A program made the translations under genes and the position numbers. Positions 10,340 to 23,360 of a DNA stretch of 64,000 nucleotides are shown here, piece after piece; the stretch's first letter is position 1; each line of letters begins with the position of its first letter. The notes beneath the pieces were generated by a model. The model did no database searches. It was given only the letters and a program-made list of their open reading frames with translations, and was not told where the DNA came from. Location: the NCBI RefSeq assembly GCF_000165425.1, contig NW_001799645.1:62001-126000 (forward strand). The letters are read 5' to 3'. This DNA is from Paramecium tetraurelia. Taxonomy: Eukaryota > Ciliophora > Oligohymenophorea > Peniculida > Parameciidae.

Positions 10340-13300
10340 ATGATAAATTCTAAAGAGAAAAACTCATCTACTCGATTCAAAAAGAGACAAAGATCAACAG
10401 ATACTTATTTAAATTCTCAAATCCTAAAATTGCAAAGTCAACCCTAATTTCAATGTATAACAAACACCACATTATAAATTTTAGAGTTATTACAGAAGGC
10501 CTATTCAATGCACTTCCAAACTTAGCCTCAAGAGCCTCCCAAATCAAAGATTAAACAATTGGTATATTAAGTGATTTAAGTATACCATACAATTATTATA
10601 TTTAGAAACAACCGAAAACAGTCCTACAGGAATCTAAAAATAATATATCCAACCTTGCCTTAAATGTCAATTCTAAAGATTCAAATACAATCATAAAAAA
10701 CCATTCCAAAAAGCAACATTCTTTTAGTCATTATAACAGTAATTAAAATTCTTATTCTTTTTAGCTGATAGTAGTAATTTAAAGGAGAACGAGAATATTA
10801 TGTATAATATGAATCATTTATCGAATATTTCCTTTAAGGATTGTCTCAACAGACAAGGTAATTTAAATTTATTTAAATTAAGCAAAATACATTAAATAAC
10901 GTACTGAAAATTCTTAAAAGATTGTTGATGGAAAAAAAATGATCAAACAAGGTTAAATATAAGAAGCTCCAAATTTATTTGAGAAAGTAATTCAGGGTAG
11001 TGATGATCCTGAAATAAGATTTTAAATTGCTATATAATATTTTGACTAATAAGAATTTTCTTAAGTTATTTTGAATTTGAATCATCTAATTTAAGAACAT
11101 CCTCTTTTCAATAAAAAGGCATACATTATCCTTTCAATTGCATTGAAAAAGTAAGATTAAATCAATGAATCTTTGAATGTGGTATTGTTTATTACTATTT
11201 CCAAAGCTTACTCTATGTATAAAGCATTATGCCAAATACTTTGATGCTTATATAATTCGAGGTAAATTGTACTTGAAGGTTCAAAAACTTGATAAGGCTT
11301 TGGAAGATTTTATGACCGCTGCTGAATTAAAACCAAATAAGGCGATTGGTTTTATTGGAAAGGGCGATTGTTTTAGACTGATGAATAATGTACATATGAG
11401 CCTATTAGCATATGGATAAGCAATTTAATTGGAGGATTAATTCAAAAGATCTGCTTTGATCAAACGAACATTGCTGTATTTAGATTAGAAGGATTATGTT
11501 TCAGCTTTGGCAGATATCAGTAAGGCTATAGAAATTGATAACTAAGATTCAGATGCTTTATATCTGAAAGGCTTTTTGTGTACAAAAAGAAGTAAATTAT
11601 TGAAAGCTAGTTAGATGAAATTTAAGAAGCTACATTAGCCTATGAATAAGCAATCAAATATAATAATTCTAAAAAAGCTGTTTCCAAGTCGATCTATGAA
11701 TAAGCCAAAATATTAATTTAATAGAAGGACTTTTATGAAGCTTAATATCAATTGAGAAGAGCTGAACACTTAGATGTTGATAAAACAGTTATTGAAAATA
11801 TCAAACAGTTTACTGAAGGTGTAATTCTTTTGATGAAAAAATAATTTGAGGAAGGAGTATCTCAATTAACAGAATTATTATCGAATCACTAAGAAGAAGA
11901 TTTCTTGAGAAGATTAATAATTTCATACAGATCATATGGTTATTTCTGTCTATCTTAGTATTAGAGGTCATTATAGGATCTTGAATCATTAGATTAACTT
12001 GAGAAACCTTCAATTTACAATAAGTTTATTCTTGAAGGGATTATGGCGACGGTTTCAAATTAATTTGAATTATCATTAGGGTATTTTGTGAAGGCGTCAA
12101 AATTAATGCCAAAAAAAATGGAACCTTACTTTTATAGAGCAGTAGCCATAGTCAAATTTTATTGTTAACTTATTCCAAAGGATGATGAAGTGAAAAAAAA
12201 CAAATTTTTGAATGATGCAATTAAATTGTTGAATTTGGCAGTAAAATTAAATGAAAATTCGAATTTACTTTATTGTAGAGGAATAATACTGTTTTCTTTA
12301 AATAGATTGGATGATTCTTTGAGTGATTTAAACAAAGCAATTGATAAATCAGATGAAAATGTGGCTAAATATTTTTATGTGCGTGGATTAATTTAAGCAT
12401 GTAGATAACAATATAAATAAGGATTAAATGATTTGAGTATAGCCATCAATTTAGACGAGTCCTATTCAGACGCCTATTTATGTAGAGCTAAGGTGTTTTT
12501 AATACTCAAAGATACTAATCGTGCTTTTTATGATTTATAAAAGTTTCAAGAATCTTGCTTAAATGTATAAGATTAAATCATGATCGGAAACCTATTTTAT
12601 TAAATGGGGGCATTTGAAGAAGCTATTTCATCATATTCTAATATGATCAATTCTGAAAAATGCTCATAAGCTTTATATCATAGAGCCAAAACATTTGTTA
12701 CTATAAAAGAATTAAATAATGCCATATAGGACTTACAAAAATTGGTTGAATGTTCTACTGATATTGCAGCCTTTGTTGACTTGAATGTTTTGTAGCAATT
12801 AAAATTAACTTCAATAGGAAATTGTGGTTAAAATTAATTGCAAAATAGTATAGATTGCCTAAATTAGTTCTTAAGAAATGGAAATGAAGGGAAGATCTTC
12901 AACACATACGATATTAAATTCTATAGATGTTTGTTTCAATTTTATCTAAAATAATTTGATGCTGCATTGATCTCTCTTCTTGAATCTTATGAAACACTTT
13001 AGGGAAATGATGCTGGTGTACTCAAAGAGTAAACTCTAATCAATAGAGCCTATAACTAGTTAGAATTCTAATTTAATTAATCTATCCTGTATTTATTATA
13101 AGGATAAACTGGCTTGGGGATTGAGAATCTAATAAAATTAAAGGATAAAATTTAATAGTAAGAATAAAAGAATCTACTTTAAATATTTTTGGACCTATTA
13201 ATAGATGATTAAAGTGAACAAACTTAATTGAAAAAAGAACTGTGTTAATTGACAGATCTTATTATTTTACCATAGAATAATAGATTGTGTATGATATATC

Positions 13301-13705
13301 CAATGGTGAAAATTCCTTTAAAAAAATACAAATAACAACTTTAAACAAGGTTATCATTTTGTTTGCCCTAAGTGGAAATCCCAGAAATGCTTCCTTAATT
13401 TGATTTTAAATTAATGGAGACTCTAAGTGTATATTTTTAATAATTACGATTAGCCAATAGTTGTGGAAAACAAACCAGAAGCTCCGTGGATATAAAGAAT
13501 AGATGATGGTGTAATCTTTACTTAAAATCTGTAAAATGCTGATGATTTAGATTTAAAATCTACTGCAAGATAATCAAATGAGGAATCAGAATTTTAGTTA
13601 TTTCGACATTAATTAAATAATAAATTAGAAAAAGAGGATTTTATTTTGTTTGGCCAAGATGTTATTTAGCAAGAAGAGGAGACTAATACTTCAAAAAAGA
13701 ATTGA
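10340..13705 (+). CDS. Large TPR-repeat protein
   Basis: About 1,080 residues of mostly tetratricopeptide repeats, a helical protein-binding scaffold. Clear repeat units include FDAYIIRGKLYLKVQKLDKA, LKPNKAIGFIGKGDCF, VSALADISKAIEIDNQDSDA, NSNLLYCRGIILFSLNRLDD and DLSIAINLDESYSDAYLCRA. The N-terminal 150 residues are Ser/Gln-rich and probably disordered. The C-terminus is acidic and Gln-rich and ends at TGA 13703-13705. Introns fit at about 10739-10764, 10859-10883, 11180-11204, 11594-11616 and 13426-13450; one more near 10560 is ambiguous (19 or 44 nt). Partner and pathway cannot be told from sequence alone; many ciliate TPR proteins are ciliary or trafficking scaffolds. Confidence 0.85.
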
Positions 13706-13776
13706 GTCTTTTATAATAATGATTAATGAATTATTTAAAATATTAATAGATGAGTTCATTTATGAATTTGATATAT

Positions 13777-14840
13777 TCAATAATACTTAGTTGTCATGTT
13801 AGAATTGTCATCATCCTCCTCATCATCACTCCATAAACCAATGGCTTTATATAATGCTCCGAAATCTATTACAAGGACACGTTCTCCTTTGAGAACACTT
13901 AGCATATTGTATTGCAATTCAATAAAAGAATTGAAAATGTTAACTATTCTTCTTTGTATGTTCAAAATAATTGCTATTGGAATTTAAAAGAGAAGCCGAA
14001 ATCCTAATCCAATTATAGTCAAAAGGAAAATGATTAGTATTTTAATAAAATTATACAACATATTAATAATATATATTCATTTTTATTAAAATTATGGTGA
14101 TGATTAAGCAAGAAAGAGGTAGTATAATCAATATTAAATAAATCTGGTCTTAAACGCGATACATTGCTAAAAATTCAGATGGACTCTTATTTAAATTATT
14201 CCTATTAATTTTAGTTATACACCGTATAATATTGCAATTATTATAGTAACATTATATTAACTATGGCTTTATTACTATTAACTTTGATATTTCATTCATA
14301 TCAGAGACTCTTAAATTTGATCGAATATGAATAATCATTGATATTTTATTTAGGGTGTTTGGAATAATTTAGTTCATAATCACAAAATTTTGATTTAATT
14401 ATCAATTTAAAAAAGAAACCACTTAAAAATTATAAGGAGATTAAGGAATTCCACAGCACTCTTAAAATAATTAATAGGTTAAACTTTTACGACTAAAATT
14501 TAGAAACTACTATCTTCGAATAAAATCTATCTAATATAGTTTTCCTTACAATAGTCTCTGAGATAAGTATCATTTCCTTGTTGTTATCTAACTGGTCTTT
14601 TGAAAACTTCTGTTAATGAAAATCCACTGAATCCAGTGCTACTTTTTACAGTGAAATACAGGGTAAAAATTCCTTTTTGCGGAATCAGTTTACTTTTGCG
14701 ATAATAAATTTGACCTGGCTAATGTAACAATTCTAAGTTTATTCTCTTAATTCCTGAAGTTTCGATATTGAGATCATTTCATTATCGAAAGAGCCCAAGA
14801 GCTTATTCAAATAATAAGGAAATTACTTCATTATCTATAA
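13777..14840 (-). CDS. Uncharacterised membrane protein, 5' splice path ambiguous
   Basis: The 3' part is solid: a hydrophobic stretch (LIIFLLTIIGLGFRLLFQIP) followed by a cytoplasmic-looking helix, an acidic run (WSDDEEDDDNS) and TGA 13777-13779. Farther 5', two competing frames between about 14480 and 14830 both look coding (ELLGSFDNEMISISKLQELR versus KGIFTLYFTVKSSTGFSGFS). I could not decide between them or connect them securely to the 3' part. No family recognised. It sits between the TPR gene (tail-to-tail) and a tetraspanin gene on the same strand. Confidence 0.45.
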
Positions 14841-15023
14841 TTTTAGTCTATCTTCTCTTTCGCAATATATGGTACTTTATTTTCATTTTATCATTTAATA
14901 TAATGTTATTGATTAGCTTTTAGATTGTACGATTTATAATCGTTTCAATAATAAACAAAAATAAGAGCATGAAAAAATAATAATTATTATTTCAATTACA
15001 ATTTATATTATCTTGTAAATAAA

Positions 15024-15933
15024 TCAAGAATCATAATAGGCTAATTTTTAATAATAATCCTAATCTTTTTTGGTTGGATGACAGCATAGACAAAAAGTAA
15101 ATATAACCATTAGACCCATTATTACAACCGCTCCAGCTGAAATATCACCTATAAGTTTTAGAGTATCGTATATTTATTATTGGGACGAAAGTAAGCATTG
15201 ATTATTCTAAATTAGAGAGAACTACTTACACTTTCATCAAATTTGTGATTGATATCGTAAAATATTTACAAAGAAAATGGAGTGCACCATCCTGAGCAAT
15301 CGTATTTTTTTTCAAGACTTTTAAATAATTTAGCTTAAGATCTCCGAGAACTATCCCAGTTATCAAAGGATGAGCAATCCTAAACTCTATTTGCCTATTT
15401 ATTTAACTATTTTTATACTGCTGATGAATTTGTTGTGTGATTAAAATAAGCGGTTGGAAGATTTGTTGGGTCCTCTATATAGCATTAACATTCGGCTGAA
15501 CATAAAAGGTTTTGCCCTAAATCCCAAGTTTGTTGTAAGGGAGGATTATTCGAACAATATGTAGAAACATCTAATCCATTAATTTAATGTGCGCGCACAT
15601 ATCCTGCAACTGTAAGACCTACAAATCCGAGAAACAATGCAATATTAACCAAATTAAATATTAATAGGAGACAAGCGCTTTTTTTCTTTCCTCCAAAGAT
15701 TCCAATTATCCCGTTCAGAATCATTGAGGAAGAGAATATCCAAAAAGCAACCAAAATTCCCTACCCTTTATTTGTTTCCTTAAAATAAGTCAAATATTTA
15801 CATCATCTTCTTTTGCCAAGTTAAATTCGATCTACAAGTATATCGTAAAGCCAAAACTTCCCAACCCTGCAATCAATATGAGAATAGCCTCAAATTCAAC
15901 TATGCATTTCAAACAACCAATAGGAAGACACAT
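15024..15933 (-). CDS. Tetraspanin-like protein
   Basis: About 285 residues with four hydrophobic segments. TM1 is near residues 12-32 (FEAILILIAGLGSFGFTIYL), TM2 and TM3 follow a short loop, then comes a large Cys-rich extracellular loop, and TM4 (GAVVMGLMVIFTFCLCC) precedes a short tail ending YYDS. The large loop holds the cysteines expected of the family, though in the form YDCSGWC rather than a strict CCG. Two introns, 15779-15801 and 15207-15229 (both 23 nt), keep the frame. Tetraspanins organise membrane microdomains; no partner can be inferred. Confidence 0.82.
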
Positions 15934-16087
15934 GATTAAATCAAAATAATAATTATTCTATAATTAAACATTCTATAATATATTAGGTTGTATAAATACA
16001 GAATGCAAAAAATATAAATTTTCTTCTATATATATTAATCAATTCATAAATAAACAAAAATATGTTGATTACATTGATAAAATTGAA

Positions 16088-16850
16088 ATGAATTTAGTAA
16101 ATTTTTATTATTATGCTTGAACGAGGAGATCATGTTCACTCATAATCAACTAAGCTATGAATTTGATAATCTCTCTAAACTAATCTTGAATGCTTAAAAG
16201 TTTTCATTCAAATTGGAACTTTGTATTTATCATGTCCTTGTTTACCCAGAGAATCGAATTTCTATCTTTCTTAATGAGCAATTGAAATTGCTATTATGGA
16301 AATTATGAACATAGAATTATAACAATAATTGTTATAATGAAATTGCCCATAAGATTGCTGAGTATCTTTTTGAATGAATAATCGCAGTTGTATATTATTT
16401 TAGGTCAGCCAACAGTTTGTTAGTTTCTAATAGTTATTTATCATCAATTATAAATTATTAGATACATTTGAATTCTAAATTTAATAATACATATAGTTAT
16501 TGTTAGGGAATACAAGTTACCTTTTTGATCCATTCCATTCTACAACTTTGAAGAAAAGGGTAAGAATTGCTGAGCTTAGAAATAATTTTAAGATATATAT
16601 AATAATTTTGAAAGAATGGATCCCTAATGAACTAGAAGGTTTGGCTAGAAATCTCAATTGAGATACAGATCACTAATATTGGTGTTTCACTTATTGCGAA
16701 TTGAAATTCAGAATTATGTGGGTATTGCAAGGAGATAGAATCATTTTTTAAGATATAGATTGCTATTAAAAATAGTGTTAGTTAATTTTATTAGAAAATT
16801 AAAAATAAATATACAAAATATCCTAACTTGATTAATTTAGTATTTAATTA
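16088..16850 (+). CDS. Possible gene, unrecognised
   Basis: Fragments of protein-like frames in one orientation: from ATG 16088, with a 29-nt intron, MNLEIMFTHNQLSYEFDNLS; later FKIYIIILKEWIPNELEGLA; and a stretch with CGYCKEIESFF. TGA codons separate them and I could not place all introns. It may instead be a decayed gene. Nothing in it suggests a function. It ends just before the kinase start at 16855. Confidence 0.25.
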
Positions 16851-16854
16851 TAAT

Positions 16855-17745
16855 ATGAATTTTGAATAAGAATTACAGCAAACTTTCTTTGAGCAATAAA
16901 TATCTGGACATTCTATATTTATAAAACTTAATGATGGGGAATTTGTTGCGAAGTCATGTTCAACTGAAAATAATAATGAACAAATGTATGCATTCTCGTT
17001 AATATTTTTAAAGTTTCTATGAATGGGTATAACATATCCAAGGTTATTAGGATTTCTTCTCTTAATATAATGGTGTAATTACTTTGAAGGATACTCAAGT
17101 AATCGAATAGCCAAAAGTTGATTAACGATAATAAAAATGGCTTGAATCTCTGATTGCGAAAAGGTTTAATCCTAATAACAAAAGTAAATGCTGTTTTTCA
17201 GCTTTTAGAATACTTGCTTTTAGAAAATTTGGTGCAGCGCTAAAAGAACCTTCGAATACTTGATATAAAATTGGGGTTTACAGTTGAAAAAAAGTCACAT
17301 ATAATACGTTATTAAGAATCAACATCTTCGAAAGTTGGTCTGCGAATTTGTGGAATGAAAGTTCAAGAAAACGATGAAATAATAGTTTTTAGAGATAAGC
17401 ACTGGGGGAGACGCATTTCAGTAGATGAATTGACAGAGGAGTTGAAAACTTTTTTTAACATACAAAAAAAGAGTTGTAAGTTATATATGTATTATGATAT
17501 CATTAGAAATGATTATAAATTTAACCGAATAAGTTGAACATCTGAAATTATTTATAACTCAAAATTGCAAAGAAGTGGTCTCCTGGCAGGGAACGAGTTT
17601 ATTGATAGTTTCTGATTCAGAGGATGATTTAAAAATCAGACTAATTGATTTTTCAAAGGCAAAAGTGGACAAGCAATCGAATAAAGGGAATACTGACATA
17701 ATTGATTCTTTGAATAGTTTATTAGAACTAGTTAAGCAGATTTGA
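16855..17745 (+). CDS. Inositol polyphosphate kinase (IPK/IP6K family)
   Basis: Phosphorylates inositol phosphates with ATP in the inositol-polyphosphate signalling pathway. After splicing, about 265 residues: an N-lobe (GHSIFIKLNDGEFVAK), a hinge region (KKYLLLENLV), the inositol-binding segment RILDIKLG, the family signature STSSKVGLRICGMKV, and a late RLIDFSKA segment corresponding to the metal-binding IDF of the family. Introns: 16986-17013 (28 nt), one of 25 nt near 17188 and one of 31 nt near 17476. Each is needed to join the motifs. In the usual PxxxDxKxG motif the proline is leucine here. The isoform (IPMK, IP3K or IP6K) is not determinable. Confidence 0.85.
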
Positions 17746-17862
17746 TGATTTAATATAGTATTTTGGAAATAAATTTTTGTAATATACTGACACTTATACT
17801 AATGAATAAATATAAAAGAAAATAATCAAATCCATATTAAAAGTTTTTATATTTAAAAATAT

Positions 17863-19628
17863 ATGTAAGGAGCTCCAGTGATTGTTGTGAATGCTAACAC
17901 AAAAAGAGAATAAGGAAGAAAGGCCTAATTGGGAAATATATAAGCAGCCAAGGCTGTGTCGGATATAGTCCTTACGACTCTTGGTCCTCGTTCAATGTTG
18001 AAAATGTTACTTGATCCAATGGGTGGAATAGTGATGACAAATGATGGAAATGCTATCCTAAGAGAAATCGATGTTCAGCATCCAGCAGCAAAGAGTATGA
18101 TTGAATTAGCAAGAGTATTGTTATTTATAATAATTAATAGGCTCAAGATGAAGAGGTTGGAGATGGCACAACATCAGTCATAATTTTGGCAGGTGAAATG
18201 ATGGTTGCTGCAAGACCATTCATTGAAAAGAATATCCATCCAACTGAAATAGTTAATGGTTATTTTAAGGCTCTGGAAGATTCAGTTTCAATTTTAGATG
18301 AAATTGCATAATAGATTGACACTGACAAAAAGGAAGAAGTTATGAAAGCCTTACAATCTTGTATTGGAACTAAATTTGCATTCAGATGGGGAACATTAAT
18401 CAGTGATCTCTCCTTACAGGCTACAAGAATAGTCTTAAGAGGTGGAAATATTAATAAATTGAATTTGGAAATCAAGAGGTATGCAAAAGTAGAAAAGATT
18501 CCTGGTGGCACTCTTGAAGAAAGTTGTGTACTTGAAGGAGTCATGATTAATAAAGATGTCACTCATCCAAGAATGAGAAGAGAAATCAAAAATCCAAGAA
18601 TCATTTTATTGGATTGTACATTAGAATACAAAAAGGGAGAGTCTATGACTAATATGGAAATGACAAAAGAATCAGATATGACTGATGCACTTTAATAAGA
18701 AATTAATGAAGTTGCATTAATGTGCAATGATATTTTGAAACATAAACCTGATATTGTTATTACAGAAAAGGGAGTCTCTGATTTGGCTTAACATTTCCTA
18801 TTAAAAGGCAATGTTTCTGTCATTAGAAGAGTTAGAAAAACAGACAATACTAGAATAGCAAGAGTATCTGGGGCAACAATTGTCAATAGACCAGAAGAAT
18901 TGTAAGAAACTGATGTAGGTACATTATGTGGAACATTTGAAGTCAAAAAGATAGGAGATGACTATTTTGCATTCTTTGTTGATTGCTAAAATCCCACAGC
19001 TTGTTCAATCATATTGAGAGGAGCTTCAAAAGATGTACTCAATGAAATGGTAATATAAAATGAATTAATTAAATAGGAAAGAAATTTACATGATTGTTTG
19101 GCTGTTGCTAAGAACATTTATTAGGATCCAAAACTATTACCAGGAGGAGGAGCTGTTGAAATGGAAGTTAGTGCTAGATTGTTGGAAAAAGCCAATAAAG
19201 TTGAAGGATTAGGTTAGTTACCATATAAAGCAGGTATATTAAATCAATTAATCCTATTAAAGTTGCCTATGCCTTAGAAATCATCCCAAGAACTCTTTCA
19301 GCTAATTGCGGAGCTGACACTGTGAGAGTGTTGACTGAATTGAGAGCAAAACACAGTGAAACTGGAGGACTTTATTTTGGAGTAGATGGAAACACTGGAA
19401 AGATTGCCAAGATGAATGAGATTAATGTTTGGGAACCACTTTCAGTTAAAAAGTATGTTATAATGTTCTAAATCCCTTAGATAAGTTTTTAAGACTGCCA
19501 TTGAATCTGCATGCATGTTATTGAGAATTGATGATGTTGTCTCTGGAATCAAAAAGAAATAATAGCAATCAGGACGTTAAGGTGAGGAAGAACCCCAAGA
19601 AACATTTGGAGATCAAAGAGATGGTTGA
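17863..19628 (+). CDS. CCT3: Chaperonin CCT subunit gamma (TCP-1 gamma)
   Basis: Subunit of the cytosolic CCT/TRiC ring that folds actin and tubulin, needed in quantity by a heavily ciliated cell. ATP-site motifs are visible: LGPRSMLKMLLDPMGG, TNDGNAILREI, and GDGTTSV after the first intron; GGGAVEME near 19145 and the C-terminal RIDDVVSG also match. The wording of the N-terminal block is that of the gamma paralogue. Introns lie at 18115-18140 (26 nt), near 19213-19241 (29 nt, before VAYALEIIPRTL) and near 19456-19483 (28 nt). The length of about 558 residues is normal. Start is the first ATG, followed by QGAPVIVVNANTKREQGRKA. Confidence 0.97.
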
Positions 19629-19953
19629 TATTTGTTAAATATTAATAAGGATGTATAAATATCTAACATTTAGAAATTCAATAATTATGCAACATTTTTT
19701 ATATAAATGCACTCTTTAAGTCGTATTTTCATATGTCCATTTTAACATAATCTATCATATTGAATCTATAGGCTCAATTTAGAATACCGTGTTAACTAAT
19801 TGTCTTTAAAACTCTATAATCTTCAATTTATTCTGATGAAATCGAGGGAATAATTCAGTTTTACTTGTGGTATACTTTGTGCAATAAAGTTCTTAGGCGA
19901 TTGCTATTAATTTATATCTATATATTTTATTTATTTCATAAATCTTAAGAAAG

Positions 19954-21086
19954 ATGAGTACGGGATTGGCAAAACCAAAGAAGTTGAAATTGACAGATTA
20001 TGAAGTGTTTCAAACACTAGGAACAGGTATTTGAATTGAAATCCTAAATTTTAGGATCATTTGGACGAGTTAAATTGGCAAGAAACAAATAAACAAATAA
20101 ATATGTTGCTTTGAAAAGTTTAAAGAAAGCTGAAATCATTAGATTAAAATAGGTTGATCATGTTATTAATGAAAATACCATATTGGGCAACTTATCCCAT
20201 CCTTTTATCGTAATTTGACTGATTACTTTATAATAGGTCAATTTTGAGGGATTTTGCCAAGATCCAAGATACTTGTATTTAGTATTAGAGTTCGTATCAG
20301 GAGGTGAGTTATTTACCTATTTGAGAAGCATAGGCAGACTCGATACTTAACACGCTGCGTAAAAAATATTACATAAATTATAGATTTTATGCTTCATAAG
20401 TTGCTTCAATTTTTGAATATCTTCATTCCAAGAATATTGTCTATAGAGATTTGAAACCAGAAAATTTGTTAATTGCAGATGATGGATACTTGAAGCTAAC
20501 AGATTTTGGATTTGCTAAAGTTGTTGAAGGAAGAACATATACTTTGTGTGGAACACCAGAATATTTGGCTCCAGAAATTTTATTGAATAAAGGACATGGC
20601 AAGGCTGTTGATTGGTGGACTTTGGGAATTTTAATCTACGAGATGAACGCAGGAATCGACCCTTTCTCTGATGAAGATCCTATGGCTATTTATTAAAAGA
20701 TCCTTAAGGGCAAGGTTAAATTTCCTAAGTCTTTTGATAAGTACACTACTGTTTTTACTATTTTAGAAATGCAAAATCCTTAGTCAAACATTTATTAGTT
20801 GCAGATTTATCTAAAAGATATGGAAACTTAAAAAATGGTAATTCTCTCCTCTTATATATTTATAGGAGCGGCTGATATCAAGAATCATAGATGGTTTGGT
20901 AATCTAGATTGGAACTTGCTAACTCAGAAGAAATTGCCAGTCCCTTATAAGCCTGTTGTTAAGTAAGATCTTGCCTATTTATTCCTTAGAGCTGCAAATG
21001 ATACATCAAATTTCTCATCATACCCAGAATCTGATACCTAAAGTCCTGCACTCAAGCCCGCTGATGATCCCTTCCTTGAATGGTGA
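19954..21086 (+). CDS. cAMP-dependent protein kinase, catalytic subunit
   Basis: AGC-family Ser/Thr kinase. The glycine loop GTGSFGRV, ATP lysine in [10 protein letters not shown], catalytic [14 protein letters not shown], activation-loop [15 protein letters not shown] with the PDK1-site Thr, and [12 protein letters not shown] are all intact. The C-tail ends in DPFLEW, which takes the place of the FxxF hydrophobic motif of mammalian PKA. Five introns of 25-28 nt restore the frame (for example 20035-20053 region, 20212-20238, 20359-20383, 20743-20768, 20840-20867). Its partner, the regulatory subunit, is encoded about 28 kb away in this same window. In Paramecium, PKA is linked to control of ciliary beating. 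Confidence 0.95.
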
Positions 21087-21393
21087 AATATACATTATCA
21101 TGAATAAATATGTAAAGAAAATTAATCAATAATCTTGCAGTCTTTTTCTCGTATCATAGTTTAATTCATTACCAAGTTCTCATTATTCTTAATTCCTATA
21201 CTCTATATATTAATTTTAATTTTAGAGATGTTATTAATTTAATCACAATCTAGAACCTTGAAAAGGGATAAATTCATTCTTTATCATAAGTCTAGTTAAA
21301 GATTTTCTATAACTAAAAATCGATTAATACATAAATGAAATGATATTAAATAAATTTTACTAAAGTATTAATCTGTTGATAAAAAATAATTAA
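21087..21393. other. Intergenic region
   Basis: About 300 nt, AT-rich. No feature seen. Confidence 0.5.
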
Positions 21394-22927
21394 AATGAAC
21401 TCATATGATATTGACAACTGCTTGTTTATGATTTTTTAAACTTCCCAAAAATTAAGCCCTGTTTGCAATTTAAGTCTATGGATTTCATAAATTTAAATTG
21501 CAAAATTTCTTAATTCATTAATAAATGTGCATGATTGCTCAGCTAATTAATAAATACATGATGTAGTTTATGATCCTTATCTATCAGTCTAATAAAGTTG
21601 AATTTTGGAAGATGGTAAAGAAAGAAGTTATTTAAAAAAATAGTACTCAAAGAAAATATCAGAGGATATTATTATCTCATTTAAATAGATGGATATAAGA
21701 TAAGTTAATCTTCGGTACTTAAAATAAAGAATTACATAAATAATTGTTATATTAAATATTTACAAAATCAATAGTTGTGATATATCATTCATCCAATAAA
21801 TAACGAGATAGAAAATATATACTAAACTTTTGATTTCTAATTTGTCAGATCTTCAAGAGTGACTGAATTGGTAAAGTTATTCAAGGGATGCACCCTAATT
21901 AATATTTTTTTAAAGTTCAAAAAAAAATAAATTGTTTTGAATAATAATTAAGACATATAATGTAGTATTTAATGCTTTTTATGATTAACTAAGCTTAACA
22001 ATTGTACAAATAGAAGGAACCAACTTCGAATATTAAGAAGAGAAGAAAAAATAATGGTATTCATTAATTGCTAAATTCTAATAACAATTTGTTTCATAAC
22101 TTAAACTTTGGAAAAATTAGTACAATTTAGTAAAATTTGAAATCATTTAATTTTCTTAGTAATTCATGAGTATTGAAATTGAATTCTCAAATTTCAAAAA
22201 AATGTTTCAATAAACTTAAGACATCGAAGTTTGTTATTGAATTCAATGCTTTTAAATAAGTGCTTGTAATGAGAACTAAAATGGGGTAAAGTCATAACCA
22301 ATTGGTTTTTAGGTGTTTGTAATTACATTTTAAATTCTGATCAATATCAGAATATCAAATATTCCTTGATTTAGATTAATGAGTATATATAATTATTAAT
22401 TGATTAATTTGGATTGTTTTCAAAATTAAATACAGTAAATATGAAACTTTTTGAGTATCAGAAAGTGTTAAAACAGAATGGAGAACAGTAGCCATATTAT
22501 TAATAATTCAGTGTATTAAACAAATACATCACTCAAACAGTTTCAATGCTTAACCAAGAAAAGAATCATATTTTCTTGTAGTCTAACTATGCTGTTGGAG
22601 CTAAGTTTTATGTAAAGGTTTGATGATTAGAATTTTTATTTTCTTGTAAGAAAATCTAACAGAATGACTGTTGTTGTTAATTGTTCTAATTATCCTTGAC
22701 TTCCTTTTTACGATTATACTCTAACAATTTGACAAAGTCGATTTCAATATTTCTCTAAGGTTAGCTTCTCTGAAGAGGATAGTGGTGTTTTTTTGATGTG
22801 CACACCCCCATATGATTTGTAGTAATAATAATTAATTGTTTGTGAATTGATATTACCATATCAAGCAAATTAAAAAGAATTCATATCTTTTATTGAATAT
22901 TTTACATTAGAATTATTGACGTCTTGA
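21394..22927 (+). CDS. Unrecognised multi-exon gene, model uncertain
   Basis: Several protein-like stretches follow one another on the plus strand: MNSYDIDNCLFMIFQTSQKL; KKLFKKIVLKENIRGYYYLI; VVFNAFYDQLSLTIVQIEGT continuing for about 85 residues; MKLFEYQKVLKQNGEQQPYY; then a hydrophobic run (LLIVLIILDFLFTIIL) and an end block (VSFSEEDSGVFLMCTPPYDL) to TGA 22925-22927. TGA codons between the stretches fit short introns in some places but not all. It is a real but poorly resolved gene, or one in decay. No family recognised; the hydrophobic segment suggests a membrane protein. Confidence 0.35.
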
Positions 22928-22929
22928 CT

Positions 22930-23178
22930 TCAATTCCATATAAATTTCACCTTCACGTTTAATTCTACCATTTTCTATAAAAAATCTTGTAAACTCAATA
23001 AATATTTTAAAATTTCTAATAATCCTTCAGTGTTTTTATTGCTATTACTTGAGTTCATAATGCACTGAGCTGTATTTTCTAGAAGAGAAACAGACTTTAA
23101 ATCTAAAATCCCCCCAATTATTCTTGAAACAGAGTAGAAGGATAGCAATTTGAAAAAATATTTAGGTAGCTTTAATTG
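22930..23178 (-). CDS. Possible small protein, unrecognised
   Basis: An open frame with a Met start near 23178 (MQLKLPKYFFKLLSFYSVSR) runs to TGA 22930-22932 and ends KVKFIWN. It is about 80 residues, helical in character, with no known domain. It is tail-to-tail with the preceding gene, the stops being 2 nt apart. The frame also continues upstream of the Met, so the true start may lie in another exon. Confidence 0.3.
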
Positions 23179-23360
23179 CATTGTTCTGGAAATCACTTGA
23201 AACACATGTATAAAAATTTAGAATCTTGTGGTTCCCTTACATACATTCAAGATTTCACATGAAATAACAACTTTATAATTGCTTAACTTAAATAGATTTC
23301 ATCAGAATTTCAACCTTATTTATAAAAAAATTGCATTTTTTTTTAATAAAAAATATAAAA

